Below, in pieces: positions 22,343 through 33,443 of a DNA stretch of 64,000 nucleotides (within the stretch, counting starts at the first letter, position 1; each line of letters opens with the position of its first letter). The DNA is from Bryoerythrophyllum caledonicum (Eukaryota; Streptophyta; Bryopsida; Pottiales; Pottiaceae), in NCBI GenBank assembly GCA_963971425.1, contig OZ020514.1, positions 46,963,527 to 47,027,526 on the forward strand, given 5' to 3'. A program made the position numbers and the translations under genes. The notes beneath the pieces are model-generated. The model did not search any database. It had not been told where the DNA came from and was given only the letters and a program-made list of their open reading frames with translations.

Positions 22343-23510
22343 CACACTTGCAATGAGCAGTTTCGTCCCGCCAAACAGTTGGACAACTGCCTCCCCCTTC
22401 TTGCAGAATAGTTCCAGGACCTTGATGAAGAACTCCATCCTGAGCTTGTTCATGTTCATTGAGTACGCCAGCTCGTTGTACTTGCGAAGCTTGGTGTGCA
22501 ATACATGCTCCGGAGCTGCGTAGGTCTTCTTCACGGTAGGGATCTGCGTGAGTTCTTTCTTGAAGAGAAAGAAGAGGCAAACATGGTCCAAAGCGTTGTT
22601 GCTCTTCGGCGCGAATCCTCCCAAGCGCTCGTTCTCGGAGGGAAGATACTTTGAGTGCAGCACATCGTACGCATGGCACAACGACGGGCCCTCAGCAAAC
22701 GCTGTCACTTGAGGGGTGACTGCTCGCCGCCGCAAATAAAGAGCCAGGCTGGAAGATCGGTGAGGGGAGGCTGCCCTTTCGATGCAAACATGGTCATGAA
22801 CTCGTCGAAGAAGGGCCTCTCCAACGACGACGTTGCCTTCCCAAAGAAACCAGGGATGTTCCGGAAGTCAATAATGCCGAGCTTCACGTTGCATCCCAGG
22901 TTGCGCCACAAATCCAAAGGCCACGTCCCGAGCGAATTCATCGCCGCCTTGTATGAACGAAAGTGTAGGGCTCCCTAAGGTCGAACGAACCGCGACCGCA
23001 CATCGATGAAGACTCTGAAGAACTCCTTAGCGTACCGAGAGAGATCTTCACATTTGCAGTTGCGAAACTGCGTCTGTCTCGAGTCCTTGTAGTACGAATC
23101 CGGTGGACCCCAATCCAGAAGGGCACTCTTTGAGGCCTTGCCGACGTTTTAGTTCTTCTTAAACATCCGCCAGTTGGAACGCTTGTACGCTCCAGAGCTG
23201 TTAAAGAAGGCCAGCTCCGTCCTGATCAACTCAAGCTCCATCCGAGCGACCTCCTTCCTCTTCCTCCAATCCACCCAATCCCGGGCAGTGTAGCAATCCT
23301 CCAGCACAGAAGTCGGTTGCTTTATAACCACCTTAGGGTAGGACAGTATTCGAGATGGCCCTGACCGATTGAGAATGTGCTTGCACATTTTCGCGTGATC
23401 GTCTTCGGTCATGTTGTCGAGAAACTTGAAGAACTTGTGCGTCAGAACCCCATCCTTCTCAGGCACCCAAGACTTGACGTCCTTGAACTTTGCCATGGGC
23501 GTCGAAGTCG
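22343..23510 (-). pseudogene. Element A: beta-class N4/N6 amino-methyltransferase-like domain
   Basis: Minus strand, one frame from about 23510 to 22720, then a +1 shift, then on to the donor at 22342 (GTAAGT). Features in order: KFFKFLDNMTEDDHAKMCKH; SALLDWGPPDSYYKDS at ~23110 (position of motif IV, DPPY-like but reading GPPD); YAKEFFRVFIDV; GALHFRSY; then KKELTQIPTVKKTYAAPEHV; and MEFFIKVLELFCKKGEAVVQ followed by LFGGTKLLIAS (motif I). Motif IV before motif I is the beta-class order of bacterial N4-cytosine/N6-adenine methyltransferases. Interruptions are a TAA near 23147, a TAG near 22975 and the frameshift near 22705-22735. Expected function, if an intact copy exists, is DNA base methylation; the changed motif IV makes activity uncertain. 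Confidence 0.55.
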
Positions 23511-23561
23511 AATCATGAGAGCAGAAATATATGCATATCCAGTGGGGTCCAACAACTGCAA

Positions 23562-23683
23562 GTTAGCTCGAGTCGAGCTAACTTGCAACCTTAGAGTATA
23601 CAATGCAAGCGATTTCAGTCTCCATAAAACATATTACAGATATTGAGCAACCATGCACTTTAGCTCGAGTCGAACTAAAGTGC
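23562..23683. repeat. A-palindromes inside the ParB/methyltransferase intron
   Basis: Two copies, at 23563-23581 (arms GCAAGTTAGCTCGA / TCGAGCTAACTTGC) and 23659-23679 (arms TGCACTTTAGCTCGA / TCGAACTAAAGTGCA, one mismatch). They are 96 bp apart, again about twice 47-48 bp. The flanking arm bases differ between copies yet stay self-complementary, so symmetry is conserved rather than sequence. Confidence 0.85.
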
Positions 23684-23707
23684 ATGACCTTGGTTATGAT
23701 ATATTAC

Positions 23708-24943
23708 CTCAAACTTCTTGTCGTTTGCAATCTCCACTACCGTTCTCCGACCTGACTTGTGAGACCCGCGAACGCCTATGGCGGAGAGCTTCGGCATTGG
23801 TCTCCCAGCTTGGATCCACAAAGCATGGGAGCCGAGGATATTTGTTGCCCATGTTGGCTTGAACCGGACCAAGTGATTCACGCGATTATAATTAGCGGAT
23901 ATCTTCTTCAGCTTCTCCGGATCCTGCGTCCAGACAATGTAACACTGCCATGTTCGGAAGTGCCTTCTCATCACCTCTGGGACTTTGCCGTTTATCATCT
24001 CTTTTGACGCAACAACGCTGTGCTGGCCGTTGATGATGTAGTAGTCGTAGTCGCTAAGCTCCTCAATAGTCGTCGGCATAGCGTCGAGCTTCGGCATGAC
24101 GTACAAAGTCTGCTTCTGCGTCTTATCTGGCATTTGGAGGTAGTAATGCTTCAACTCCTCCATGCCCCGAGGCTCGAATGCACGGATCGTCTACTCCGGC
24201 GGTGCATTATGCAACCTCATTACGTCAAGCTCGATCTTCATCTCTCTGTCTCCTTTGAAGAAGCAGCTCTGACACTCCGTCTAGAATTTTTGGTAAATCT
24301 GTTGGACGTTGTTGTAGTCGATTGTCTCTCCGAACCCGAGCGCCTGAGGGAGCACCGAGAGTGCAGAGGCCATCGAATTGGCTAACTCCTCCTGCGATAC
24401 AAGCTTCGTCTTCTTTCTCGAAGAGGTCTCAGGCTTCTTGGCAGCTGAACGCTTCTTGACGGGAGAAGCAGACAGCGTGTTGCGCAGCGTGCTTCGACTT
24501 GTTCTTGCACCTGGTGTACTAACCGGAACCGACGCTTGACTCATATCCTGACTACCGGTCATGGCCCCCGAAACCATTGAAATTTCTATTGGGCGTCTTG
24601 CCGCTATACTTTTGGCCTTATCTAGAGCGGCAAAGGTACTCATTCTAGATAGAATGACGCGCAGTTTATTAGCTACAGCCTTAGCTTTCAGCGGCTATCC
24701 GCTACTAGTCTCCCATTTCTTTAGAGAGATCTCATGCTCGACCTGAGTCACTATTTCCTCAAATTTGGACGACCTAAGAGAATCGACTAAATCCTGGATA
24801 CAAAAAGGTGAGGAAACATTGTTCACTACAATAGTGAACATATAAGGCTCAACAGACTCAGTGGTTGTTACACACGACAACTTAACGTGTTCGTTATCTT
24901 CGTGGACTACATGAGTAATTTTAGTTGTAAAGTCGGTGTGCTG
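23708..24943 (-). pseudogene. Element A: ParB-like domain exon
   Basis: A single minus-strand frame from about 24943 to a good donor at 23707 (GAG/GTAATAT), with three in-frame TAG codons (near 24695, 24281 and 24184). The N-terminal half is low-complexity with a basic patch (SPVKKRSAAKKPETSSRKKT). The second half contains YDYYIINGQHSVVASKEM (about 24035), matching the ParB/sulfiredoxin-fold motif in which an INGxHR-like loop binds nucleotide or DNA. It is followed by FRTWQCYIVWTQDPEKLKKI and FKPTWATNILGSHALWI. In bacteria ParB-like domains are often fused ahead of DNA methyltransferases, and the next exon here is methyltransferase-like, which supports the call. The domain assignment is by motif only. 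Confidence 0.55.
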
Positions 24944-25153
24944 GGTTCAGCGATATCACCAGCGAAGGTCTCACCAAACACTAGATTATCCGCGTAGGTG
25001 GCCCACAGAAGCATCCACTTCAGTGTCATCGATGGGTCCTTGAGCTCCAAGCAATCCAAGTGGTTGTTGTCGTCTCCATCATCATCATCAATGTCGACGG
25101 GCTTTGGCTGGAAGAAATGCTGCAGCTGAGTCACCATCCTGTCCCTTTCAGAT
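24907..25153 (-). CDS. Element A: 5' exon of the minus-strand gene
   Basis: This exon starts after an acceptor (GTGTGTGCAG, exon start 25153) with SERDRMVTQLQHFFQPKPVD, then an Asp-rich run and LDCLELKDPSMTLKWMLLWA. The frame changes near 24945 relative to the ParB exon, by a decayed intron or a shift. The intron upstream of 25153 holds the palindrome at 25228-25248. The true first exon is not identified; the acidic frame ending near 26990 (VNFEEEEDQEAEEDF) is one candidate. Confidence 0.4.
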
Positions 25154-25227
25154 CTGCACACACACGAAACAGAGCACAAATATTAGATTGCTTAATGGAT
25201 CATCCAATTAGGACGGCGAGGTTACAC

Positions 25228-25566
25228 TTTAGCTTGACTCGAGCTAAAGTGTAACCAAATACAAGTATGTGAATAATACTCTGCAACAGAATCTAGCCAA
25301 TTGGAACATTTTCTTAGACCCTTTCAATCAATTCAGAATACTTCTCGTTCAAATCCCAAAACCGTGGAAAAGCTTACGAACCGATCCAATCACTCACGAA
25401 CCTCACTCTTAGAGGTTCGCAAGTGGTTGGATCGGGACTGAAGCTCATGCACGATTTATGAGAGGTGAACGAGTAGTAGACATGAATTGAGAAACTACAC
25501 TATTACACGTCTGTAACATTGTTGTCGTCAAGCATTAGCTTTGACTTTAGCTCGATTCGACCTAAA
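25228..25566. repeat. Palindrome-foldback-palindrome unit
   Basis: A palindrome at 25228-25248 (TTTAGCTTGA / TCGAGCTAAA), a long imperfect foldback at about 25331-25490 with its loop near 25407, and a palindrome at 25546-25566. The foldback arms are about 75 nt, including CAATCACTCACGAACCTC pairing with GAGGTTCGCAAGTGGTTGG. The unit repeats at 25643-25919. It lies upstream of the minus-strand gene. Confidence 0.7.
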
Positions 25567-25642
25567 GTGTTATAACATAGAATGTATATCAAAATAGCTC
25601 TAAAACATTTAAAATTCCTTTAGAAGTCTTTCCTAGATCTGT

Positions 25643-25919
25643 AAATTCAATTGGCTACTTCTCGTTTAACACTCAGAACTGTGGAAGAGCTTCAGTTCCG
25701 CTTCAATCACTCACGAACCTCACTCTTCGAGGTTCTCAAGTGGTTGGAGCGGGACTGAAGCTCTTGCACACTTGTGAAAGGTGAACAAGAAGTGGACATG
25801 AGTTGGGTCATCGATATCATAGGTAGACTTTTGTTTGAATGTTTTTAGGTCCGAAAGTAGTTGTGTATTAGTTGTAATTAAGGTCATTTGTGTTACACTT
25901 TAGCTCGGTTCGAGGTAAA
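25643..25919. repeat. Second foldback and palindrome unit
   Basis: A foldback at about 25643-25806 with arms GAGCTTCAGTTCCGCTTCAA / TTGGAGCGGGACTGAAGCTC and a short loop near 25726, then a palindrome at 25899-25919 (TTTAGCTCGG / TCGAGGTAAA). The foldback is a diverged copy of 25331-25490. Arm length and the few mismatches resemble a microRNA precursor or a tiny foldback element. Confidence 0.65.
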
Positions 25920-26043
25920 GTGTGTTGGCTCTATTGATTCTAAAGCCAATCTTGATTAAGTAATTTGGGTTTGAGAGCTGTGAATATTTACTAAGCTTGA
26001 TCCGGGCTTTAGCGTGACCATAGACGCATTCTATTGGTCATAC

Positions 26044-26275
26044 TTTAGCTCGAGTCGAGCTAAAGTGCAGACAAAGAAGCACTGTTCCTGTACATTTCAG
26101 TACTACTTGAGCTGAAGTGTACTGGAATAGTGCATCTTTGTCTGCAGTTTAGCTCGACTCGAGCTAAAGTGTGGCCAACATAGCGGATTATTGGTCGCAC
26201 TTTAGCTCGAGTCGAGCTAAAGTGGGGCCAACAGTGTGCTCTATTGGCCACACTTCAACTGAGTGAAAGTTGGAA
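26044..26275. repeat. A-palindrome array, ~52-bp period
   Basis: Clear copies at 26044-26064, 26148-26168 and 26201-26221. Degenerate copies at about 26096 (CTACTTGAGCTGAAGTG) and 26253 (CACTTCAACTGAGTGAAAG) give steps of about 52, 52, 53 and 52 bp. The symmetry extends outward to GCACTTTAG...CTAAAGTGC-like arms. The array is upstream of the minus-strand ParB/methyltransferase gene block. Confidence 0.75.
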
Positions 26276-27375
26276 CTAATAATAGCCTCCCATTTTATGA
26301 TATTTTAGGCGAAGGGTTAACGGCTCCTGGGTGACAATATATATTTTATCTTTCAGCCATTGATAATGAAATGTTATCCCAGTACTTCTCTGCTGTAACT
26401 AGACTTCCTGCAAAAACAATAACAAACCCACACACACAGTCAATCAACTAATCACTCTATCCCAAAACCAAAAAACTACAACATGCAGACGGAAAATTCA
26501 ACCACAGAGAAGCAATCACAATGCAGAACCACTGTAAACCAAATACATTAAGCAGTACATTGAAAATTCAACACAGTGACGTTTCAACACATTCAACATT
26601 CTACACATCGAAATCAACACATTCAACAGAAAGCAGCACATTCACAAAGCAAAGTACAAAGTAGCACATTGAATCCAAATTTTTTAGATAAAACCGAAGT
26701 AGTATCAACACTATGACAGAAATTAGCACCAATTCCACAAAACAACAATCAAGACACGCACTCCCAATACAAATAGAAACTAACGAATTGAGACACATCA
26801 AATGCCTGAAGGAAAAGAACATAAAAACATACAATCACAGCAAACACCAAACAGAAAACACCATAATTTTAACAAACAGAATACCAGAAAACACGAAACA
26901 ACAAACATAATTCACCAAACTAGCAAAATTACGAAACAATTGTAGAAGAACAAAATCTGTATACATACCTTTATGTGTCAAAAGTCTTCTTCAGCTTCTT
27001 GGTCTTCCTCCTCTTCGAAATTCACGTCAATCCTTCACAACATCAAGCATTTCTATCTCTACGTGCTTGAAACCTTACAGAATTCCAACTCTCACTTCCT
27101 ACAAACTCTATCAGCAGAAAACCTAAGCCTAACGTTTCGGAGAACATGCGCAACAAACCCTAACAGAAACTCTTTCAACACTGCCGCTACAATCACAAAC
27201 TCACGAGTACTCTACACGAACAACGCGCAACAAAAGCTGGAGCGCAACACGAACACGAGCATACCACGAACACGAGCGTGGCACGAGTAGAGCGCAAGCA
27301 AAACACGAACACAAAGAGGATGAGCAGACACAAAAAACAAGAGAAACACACACATGAACAAAAAAATGAGAGAGA
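26276..27375. other. Upstream region of the element A minus-strand gene
   Basis: AC-rich on the plus strand. A minus-strand frame ending near 26990 encodes the acidic tail VNFEEEEDQEAEEDF and may be an upstream exon, with a GTATG donor just after it. Otherwise no gene is supported. Confidence 0.3.
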
Positions 27376-28751
27376 CACTACAAGAAAACCAGCCCAATGT
27401 GACTGGATGTGACTAAGCGCATATGACTGCGTAGTCACCTCAGTCATTGGTTTAGTCTAAAATCAGTCCTAAGAGGGTCCAGTCATGCACTAGTCATGTA
27501 TGTAGTCATATTTTTGAGGACCTGGGTGGGAACGGCTACGGGAACGGGACATATGTACTCCTGCCCGGTTCCCAGAGTCATGCTTTGAGTGCTTACTATG
27601 TGTAGTCATAGTAATGTAGTCATATGGTAAGGGTAATTGGTTTATGTATGACTTATTGTAGTAAGAGAGTTGGTTTGGGTGACTACACGTAGTCATGTAG
27701 TAAATAATTTGACTAGTAGTAGTCATATATGTCAATCAGATGATTTTGAAGTCCTCTACTCGTTGGTTCAATAGGTGAGTGCTGTGAAATTGGAGTAGGT
27801 CCATAATCTCCACTTACATAATAACTTCCCTGTTTAACACTACTATGTTTGCGCGCCAACATTCTAGGATGTCATTTTAGGGCACCATTCAAGAAACACT
27901 TTTAAATACACCTTCAAAAATTAGTAACTAATTTGCAAGAGAGTCCAAAAATCATGATTCCACTTGCTCTATCTTCCTACTTGCTCTATCTTCCCACTTG
28001 CTTTCCAGATGCACGAAATTGCCTTGTAGGCTTAATAAAAATAGAATCACACTTGAATCTACCATGCAGGTTGATATGCTCTGTGACTGCCTCCAGTCAC
28101 ATGCACCAAAGAGCTAACTATTGAACACGTTATGTGTTCAAGGATTCTCACTCCTTACCGTCACATGAACCAAAATCATGACTAACCTTGGTCAACAGAA
28201 AGCATTGGATTGAGTGTTTTAGTGCACAGTCCTACTGAATTTCTAAGAGTATGCGTTTCATAAATGATCACCTCGTCCAGACTGAAAACAACACTCATGT
28301 TTCCAAGCTCTTTAGGTGTCGTTCCAGTTAAGTCAGGTATCAACCAACTCCCTGCAGTGCCCAACAAAGAGAAATTTACATCAGAAGCAAAAATCTCAAA
28401 TGCTAACATTCAAATCTTGCAAGAGGAAGCTTCTCTACAGCACTGGTGCTGAAATTCTATTCTATAGGGTACCTCTCATTGAGAATGATGTTCTGTTAAT
28501 CAAAAGCTTCCTTCAGGTTGTGATTGGCCAAAAAGCCCGCCTTTGGAATCCGCCTTTGCCTCTGGAAATGGATACCGTCACCTGCAGCCTTGGTGTAAAA
28601 CAACAACATCAAGTAAGCCCTTAAGGACCTGGGACTAATTCAAAACTCATAAATCTATCACATTCTAAACCATAATGGATCAAGGAAACCGTACAAGCAA
28701 TCCACGTACAGGCGTTTTAGCGTAGTGGTGCTACTCTCTATCAAACTCGCA

Positions 28752-29527
28752 TTAACCCCTAAAGTGGAAAGCCCTCAAAACTGCCAAAAACCCTCAAAGC
28801 TGCCCTCTTTCATTGCAAGGTGAAAATTTTTAACTTTTGTCAAATTTTCGAGTATGTAACCGTAAGATCTAGTACCTAACTTGTACTTGTACATGAATGT
28901 TGAATCTTAGATTCAAATTCCTCTCTATTTGTGAGATCGTAATGTTCAAAGTTGAAAAAAAAGATTTTTTTCTTGTTGTAGAATGGAAAACTAATGTTTT
29001 GGGGGCCAAAAAACCAATTTTGAAAGGAAATTTGACATAAGGCTCTTCAAATTCTTGTTCCTATGTCAGTAAGGAATATGTCCATATAATTTTTACCCTC
29101 ATAGGACCTATAAAACCTAAAGAAATGCTTAATTTTTCACATGGAGGTATGCTGAAATACAAATACAAATGCCCATTTTCAACAATTAAAAAGGCATGCA
29201 AAATTATCGGATTGAAAATCCAAACGGTGAGATCATGCTTTACTACCTCTTTTACATGTACGAAAAACAAAATTCGAAAAAGAGTAAAATCTCAATTTTT
29301 GGTGAATTTTTGAAGTTACTGCGATCTAATTGATTTTGGGCAGATTTTGAGAATAAATGAGCATATACCGCAGTTTTGGGCAGATTTCAGCATGCCCTAA
29401 CAGTGTTTTCAAACTTTGACCGTGAATATCTCCTAAAGTATGTGGAATTTTGAAGCATGAATGGTGTCATTTTAAAGGTATGGGAAAACTCTACAACCTT
29501 CTGGTCGATTTCGACTTTCGGGGTTAA
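28752..29527. mobile_element. TTAACCCC-family element inside the CACTA
   Basis: Left end TTAACCCCTAAAGTGG and right end CGACTTTCGGGGTTAA are inverted. Length is 776 bp, AT-rich and non-coding, related by its ends to 2766-3700 and 62036-62562. No convincing target duplication (left flank TCGCA, right flank GTTTC). Confidence 0.5.
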
Positions 29528-29927
29528 GTTTCCGAATTGACGGTGGCGGCGGAATCGTAGCCCAGAAACTTCAAAATCGGCAGGAGAACTTGCGCAAGAA
29601 CTCCCTCAAGCTACACGAGCTCGGAGTCCCGCTACTGGCAGCATCTTTGAGAGAGTCGACAACCACTGAAGCGGGGGAGGAGAGGGGAAGACCGCGACGA
29701 AGAGCACTCGTAGCGCCGGCGCCAGCAGCCTCGAAAACTGCCCCGGGTACGAAACCCTAAACCCTAACTCTGTCCATTGTATGCACTGGCCGTTGACGAT
29801 TGGTTAGCGTACCTCCCCCCTCGCAATCGCGTACAAAACCCTACAGCCATCCGACCTGCAGCCATTCCAGGTGCTTCGCAATTGCGGTCCTCCTAACCTC
29901 CGCAATTTGTTCTGACTTCTTGATTGC

Positions 29928-32900
29928 TTGAACTCTAGCGACGGTGGGGAACTGGTGCGTCGGAGTTCGCGACTTAAACAACCACCACCAAAAGCTGGAA
30001 GGTCACGCAAGCGGGGGAAGAAGCAGAAAGACGCGCTCTGCAAGGAATCAAAGGAAACCGTGAGGAGCGTGAAGAGCAGCTCCGACGAGTGGCACAACGA
30101 AGAGGAGAAAACGGAGAGCACTGACATCGAGAATGATGACGAGCGTGGCAATGGCGATGATGAGGTCTCGCCAGTAGGAGTGCAAAAGCCCCATCGAGGC
30201 AAGCAAAAATCTCAGGTGAGTGTACTAACTGAGTATTGGGATTTTTTAACATGTTGATGGGTGCACAATTTTCGCTTGCAAACATCAAACTACCTGGATT
30301 CGTTGGGATTTATGCTTCCATCAAAGTACCTTGAATCGGTGTTTGCTTGCCTTGCAACTCCAGTCATCTTTCAAAGCTCTGTGACTGCTCATAGTCACAT
30401 GAACGAGATTTGTGACTACAAAACTAGTATGGAGCCCAACAAATCTATACCCTGCAGGTTTCCTTTGCTTCTTGCCTCGTTCCAGGACTGCTTCTCGCTC
30501 ATCATGTTTACCCAGAACCTGGTGCTACCTGCTGCTAGCATGCACATTCTCTCATGTACAGAGCTGCCACCCCCGCGCCTTGTTTTACTGTACATTACTG
30601 ATGTGTTGGAGATTACATTCTTCTTTTGAGGAGATGCCCATTTTTGTTAGTTCTCTAGTTTTGCATGTTACAAAATGGCAGTTTTCAATCTTCAACATCT
30701 CGCAAATGGTGAAGATCACGAACTGGTGTGTGTTTTATGATAGAGAATGCTCAATCTCAAATAGCATGAGATCGATAAATATCATGTGATCGATGCATTT
30801 GGGGGTAGTATGAGTAAGTTTAACATCACGAGAGAGTGCTAATGTAGAGGATACGTGGCTCATATTGTGTAGCTTGAAACTGTTGCAACATTTTCTTGAA
30901 ACTGTAGCTCATCTTCTGTTTCCTTGCTTGAAACTGCAGTAACGATGCAATAAAGAAACTGAATTCATAGTAGGTGTTTGAATTTATGGCATGGATTTTG
31001 TGTTTGCTTGACTTGAAACTGCAGTCATGTTTCCAAGGTTTGTGACTTCTCTTAGTCACATGAACGAGAATTCTGACCACAAAACTAGTATGAAGCTCAA
31101 GTTTTTTGACTGATGTTGTTTTCTGCTTCTTGGCTTGTTACATAACTCCATTTCGTTCATATTGTTTGTGATTCATTTTTGTGGAACGTAGCCCTGTTCG
31201 TGATTAATTTTTTTGGAACTGTAGTCATTGTTGGAACTTCGAGACATCTTAAGTAGCATGTTTGCTTCATTATGCTTGAAATCGCATTGGGGTGATTGCC
31301 ACATCGTCATGGTTGCCCAGAAACTGTAGTCATGTTTCGGAGGTCTATGACTGCTCGTAGTCACACGAACAACAATTCTAACTACTGAAATCGTATCATG
31401 CTCAAGATGTAAGACAGATGCTGGTTTCTGCTTCCAGCTCTTGTTACATGACTCCTTGTTGTTCTTACTGTTCGTGATGCATCATGCAGCACCTACAGAT
31501 TCTCGTTGTCACCCCCAAGAAGGCAGCAAGTGAAAAGCGCAGCTCCAGCTCAGAGTCCACCGGCTCCGACACTTCACAAAAGGCAGATGACGTTCAGGAA
31601 AGTATCCTGGCACTACAGGTACGAATAGCATTTTGATGTGTGTTGTGCCTTGGTTCTTGCAACATTCAATGTGTCTAGGATTTTGTGATTGTTTGTAGTC
31701 ATTGATATGGAACGAGTGACCAAGCTTTACTAGATGCAGTCATGAATCTAGAATACGTGATCAATATTAGTAATGTAGTTAGAAAATGTGACTTCTCACA
31801 GTCACCACTTTTGAATATATTACTATTCATAGTCATAGAATTTGAATAAGTGACTAGAATGGTAAAGAAGGTGTGGCATTGTTAAACGGAATCACAAACA
31901 TTGCTCATGATTGAAAGCAATGACTGAGAGGATCCCTATTGACGTGTTGCCTCTGTACTTAATAGGGATTGCAGGGAGCAGGGGAGTGCGAATTGCAACC
32001 TGCAGATCCGAATAAGGCAGTGGAGATTCCTGCAATAGGTGATGTGAAGGACTCACAAACAACGGGAACTTTGAACAACCCTGCAGGAGGCACTCTAGAT
32101 TGTGGTGCAGTGACCGTGGCAGAGGCAGGAGGATGTGCCGCAGTTGTATACTCAACTTGAAATTTGAGGGCTTCTAAGCCTGCAAAGGAGGACACTCGCA
32201 CTGAGAAGAAAATTCGTTTGACAGAGGTTGAGAAGCTGAAGAAAGACCACGATGACACAAAGAAGCAAAGGGCAGTCCGGGGGAGCAAAGAGAAAGCTGA
32301 AAAGAGCAAGGAAGGCAACATTGAGAATTAGCAGAACGCGAAAGGGAAGAGGAAGAGAAACATGAACGCACAGGGGAGTGAACATGTATGTGTAGTCAAC
32401 CTTGTATTTTCACATTTTTATTTCTAAAAGCACCAATTCAGTCCCAGTTGATCCCTGTTTTGTGTATTTTTTTACTTTTATAGGTTGTACAAGAAACCTC
32501 CGACCCCGAGTTGAAGAAGGGTGACCCTGTGAGACCGAAGAAAAATGTGAACGCACCAATGAGCTCAGCTGTAAGTGCCATGAGCTACATCTTGGAATGT
32601 TGTGTCGTTGTTCTGTACAAATTCAGTATGCCAAGTTTGTGACTGTTTTTAGTCATTCATATGGAACGAGTGACCATGCTTGACTAGAGACAGTCATGAA
32701 GTTGGAATATGTGACTGAGATTAGTAATGACGTTAGAATACGTGACTTCTCACAGTCATAGAATTTAAATAAGTGCCATGAGCCTTGGAGAAGTACATCT
32801 TTGTATCAAGGCAACAATTCAGTCCCAACTAATCCTTGTATTGTGTGTATTTTTTTTTAATATAGGCTGTACAAGAAGGGGAGGACCCGGAGTTCAAGAA

Positions 32901-33020
32901 GGGTGACCTTGTGAGACTCAATGGACTTGAAGAAGGGGAGGAGGATAAAGTTGTGGCATTCGGGAAAGTGCAGAATGTAGCTGGGGCTTCTCTACACGGG
33001 AAAACCATAATTGCAGGTAC
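29928..33020 (+). CDS. CACTA-encoded TNP1/En-Spm-like protein (multi-exon, decayed)
   Basis: Exon 1 (29928 to ~30212) encodes MNSSDGGELVRRSSRLK and a Lys/Glu/Asp-rich region, ending at a GTGAG donor. Later exons are about 31491-31620, 31969-32385, 32484-32571 and 32866-33020. The last carries FKKGDLVRLNGLEEGEEDKV followed by VAFGKV and GTVSVEVL, matching the C-terminal domain of TNP1-type CACTA proteins (V-L-x-S/N … V-A-x-G-x-V … V-x-V). Such proteins bind subterminal repeats and assist transposition. In-frame TGA (32158) and TAG (near 32330) show decay. Introns contain repeated blocks with GTGACTGCTCATAGTCAC-like palindromes (near 30380, 31040, 31345; another pair at 31680 and 32640). Confidence 0.6.
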
Positions 33021-33443
33021 AGTGTCTGTAGAAGTGCTAAAAAGCCTAGATGACGACTACAGTTTATTTGACGACTACAGTCACCACCACAATACTATGT
33101 GTAGTGATAAAACCGTTGATGTGATCACTAATATCTCACTACAATTCGTCATAGCATTCAGAAGCTATTTCAATATTTGTGACTATGGATAGTCTAATAG
33201 AAGTGACTCCAAAGTGACTCCAATAGAGTCATATGGACCCAAGTCCCACTGCAGGTCCCGTTTTGAGGTCCTAAAACACTGTGGGAACGCAATATTGGGA
33301 ACAAGAAGTGTCCGATATGACCCCCAGTCAGATTGTCCGAAGCGACTAAGTCAAAATGACTAGAAACAGTGCTAGTCACATTTTGGTTTATGCCCAACTG
33401 TAGTCATAAAACCTAGTCACATTGGGCTGGTTTTCTTGTAGTG

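Larger units (their letters stand above)
27376..33443 (+). mobile_element. CACTA (En/Spm) transposon, TSD AGA
   Basis: Ends CACTACAAGAAAACCAGCCC (27376) and its inverse GGGCTGGTTTTCTTGTAGTG (ending 33443) are flanked by AGA on both sides (27373-27375, 33444-33446), the 3-bp duplication of CACTA elements. Subterminal regions (27400-27740 and 33190-33420) are dense in AGTCAT/GTGACT motifs. It encodes one multi-exon TNP1-type gene but I find no TNPD-type transposase, so it is probably non-autonomous. It sits between the two gene blocks of giant element A. Confidence 0.92.
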
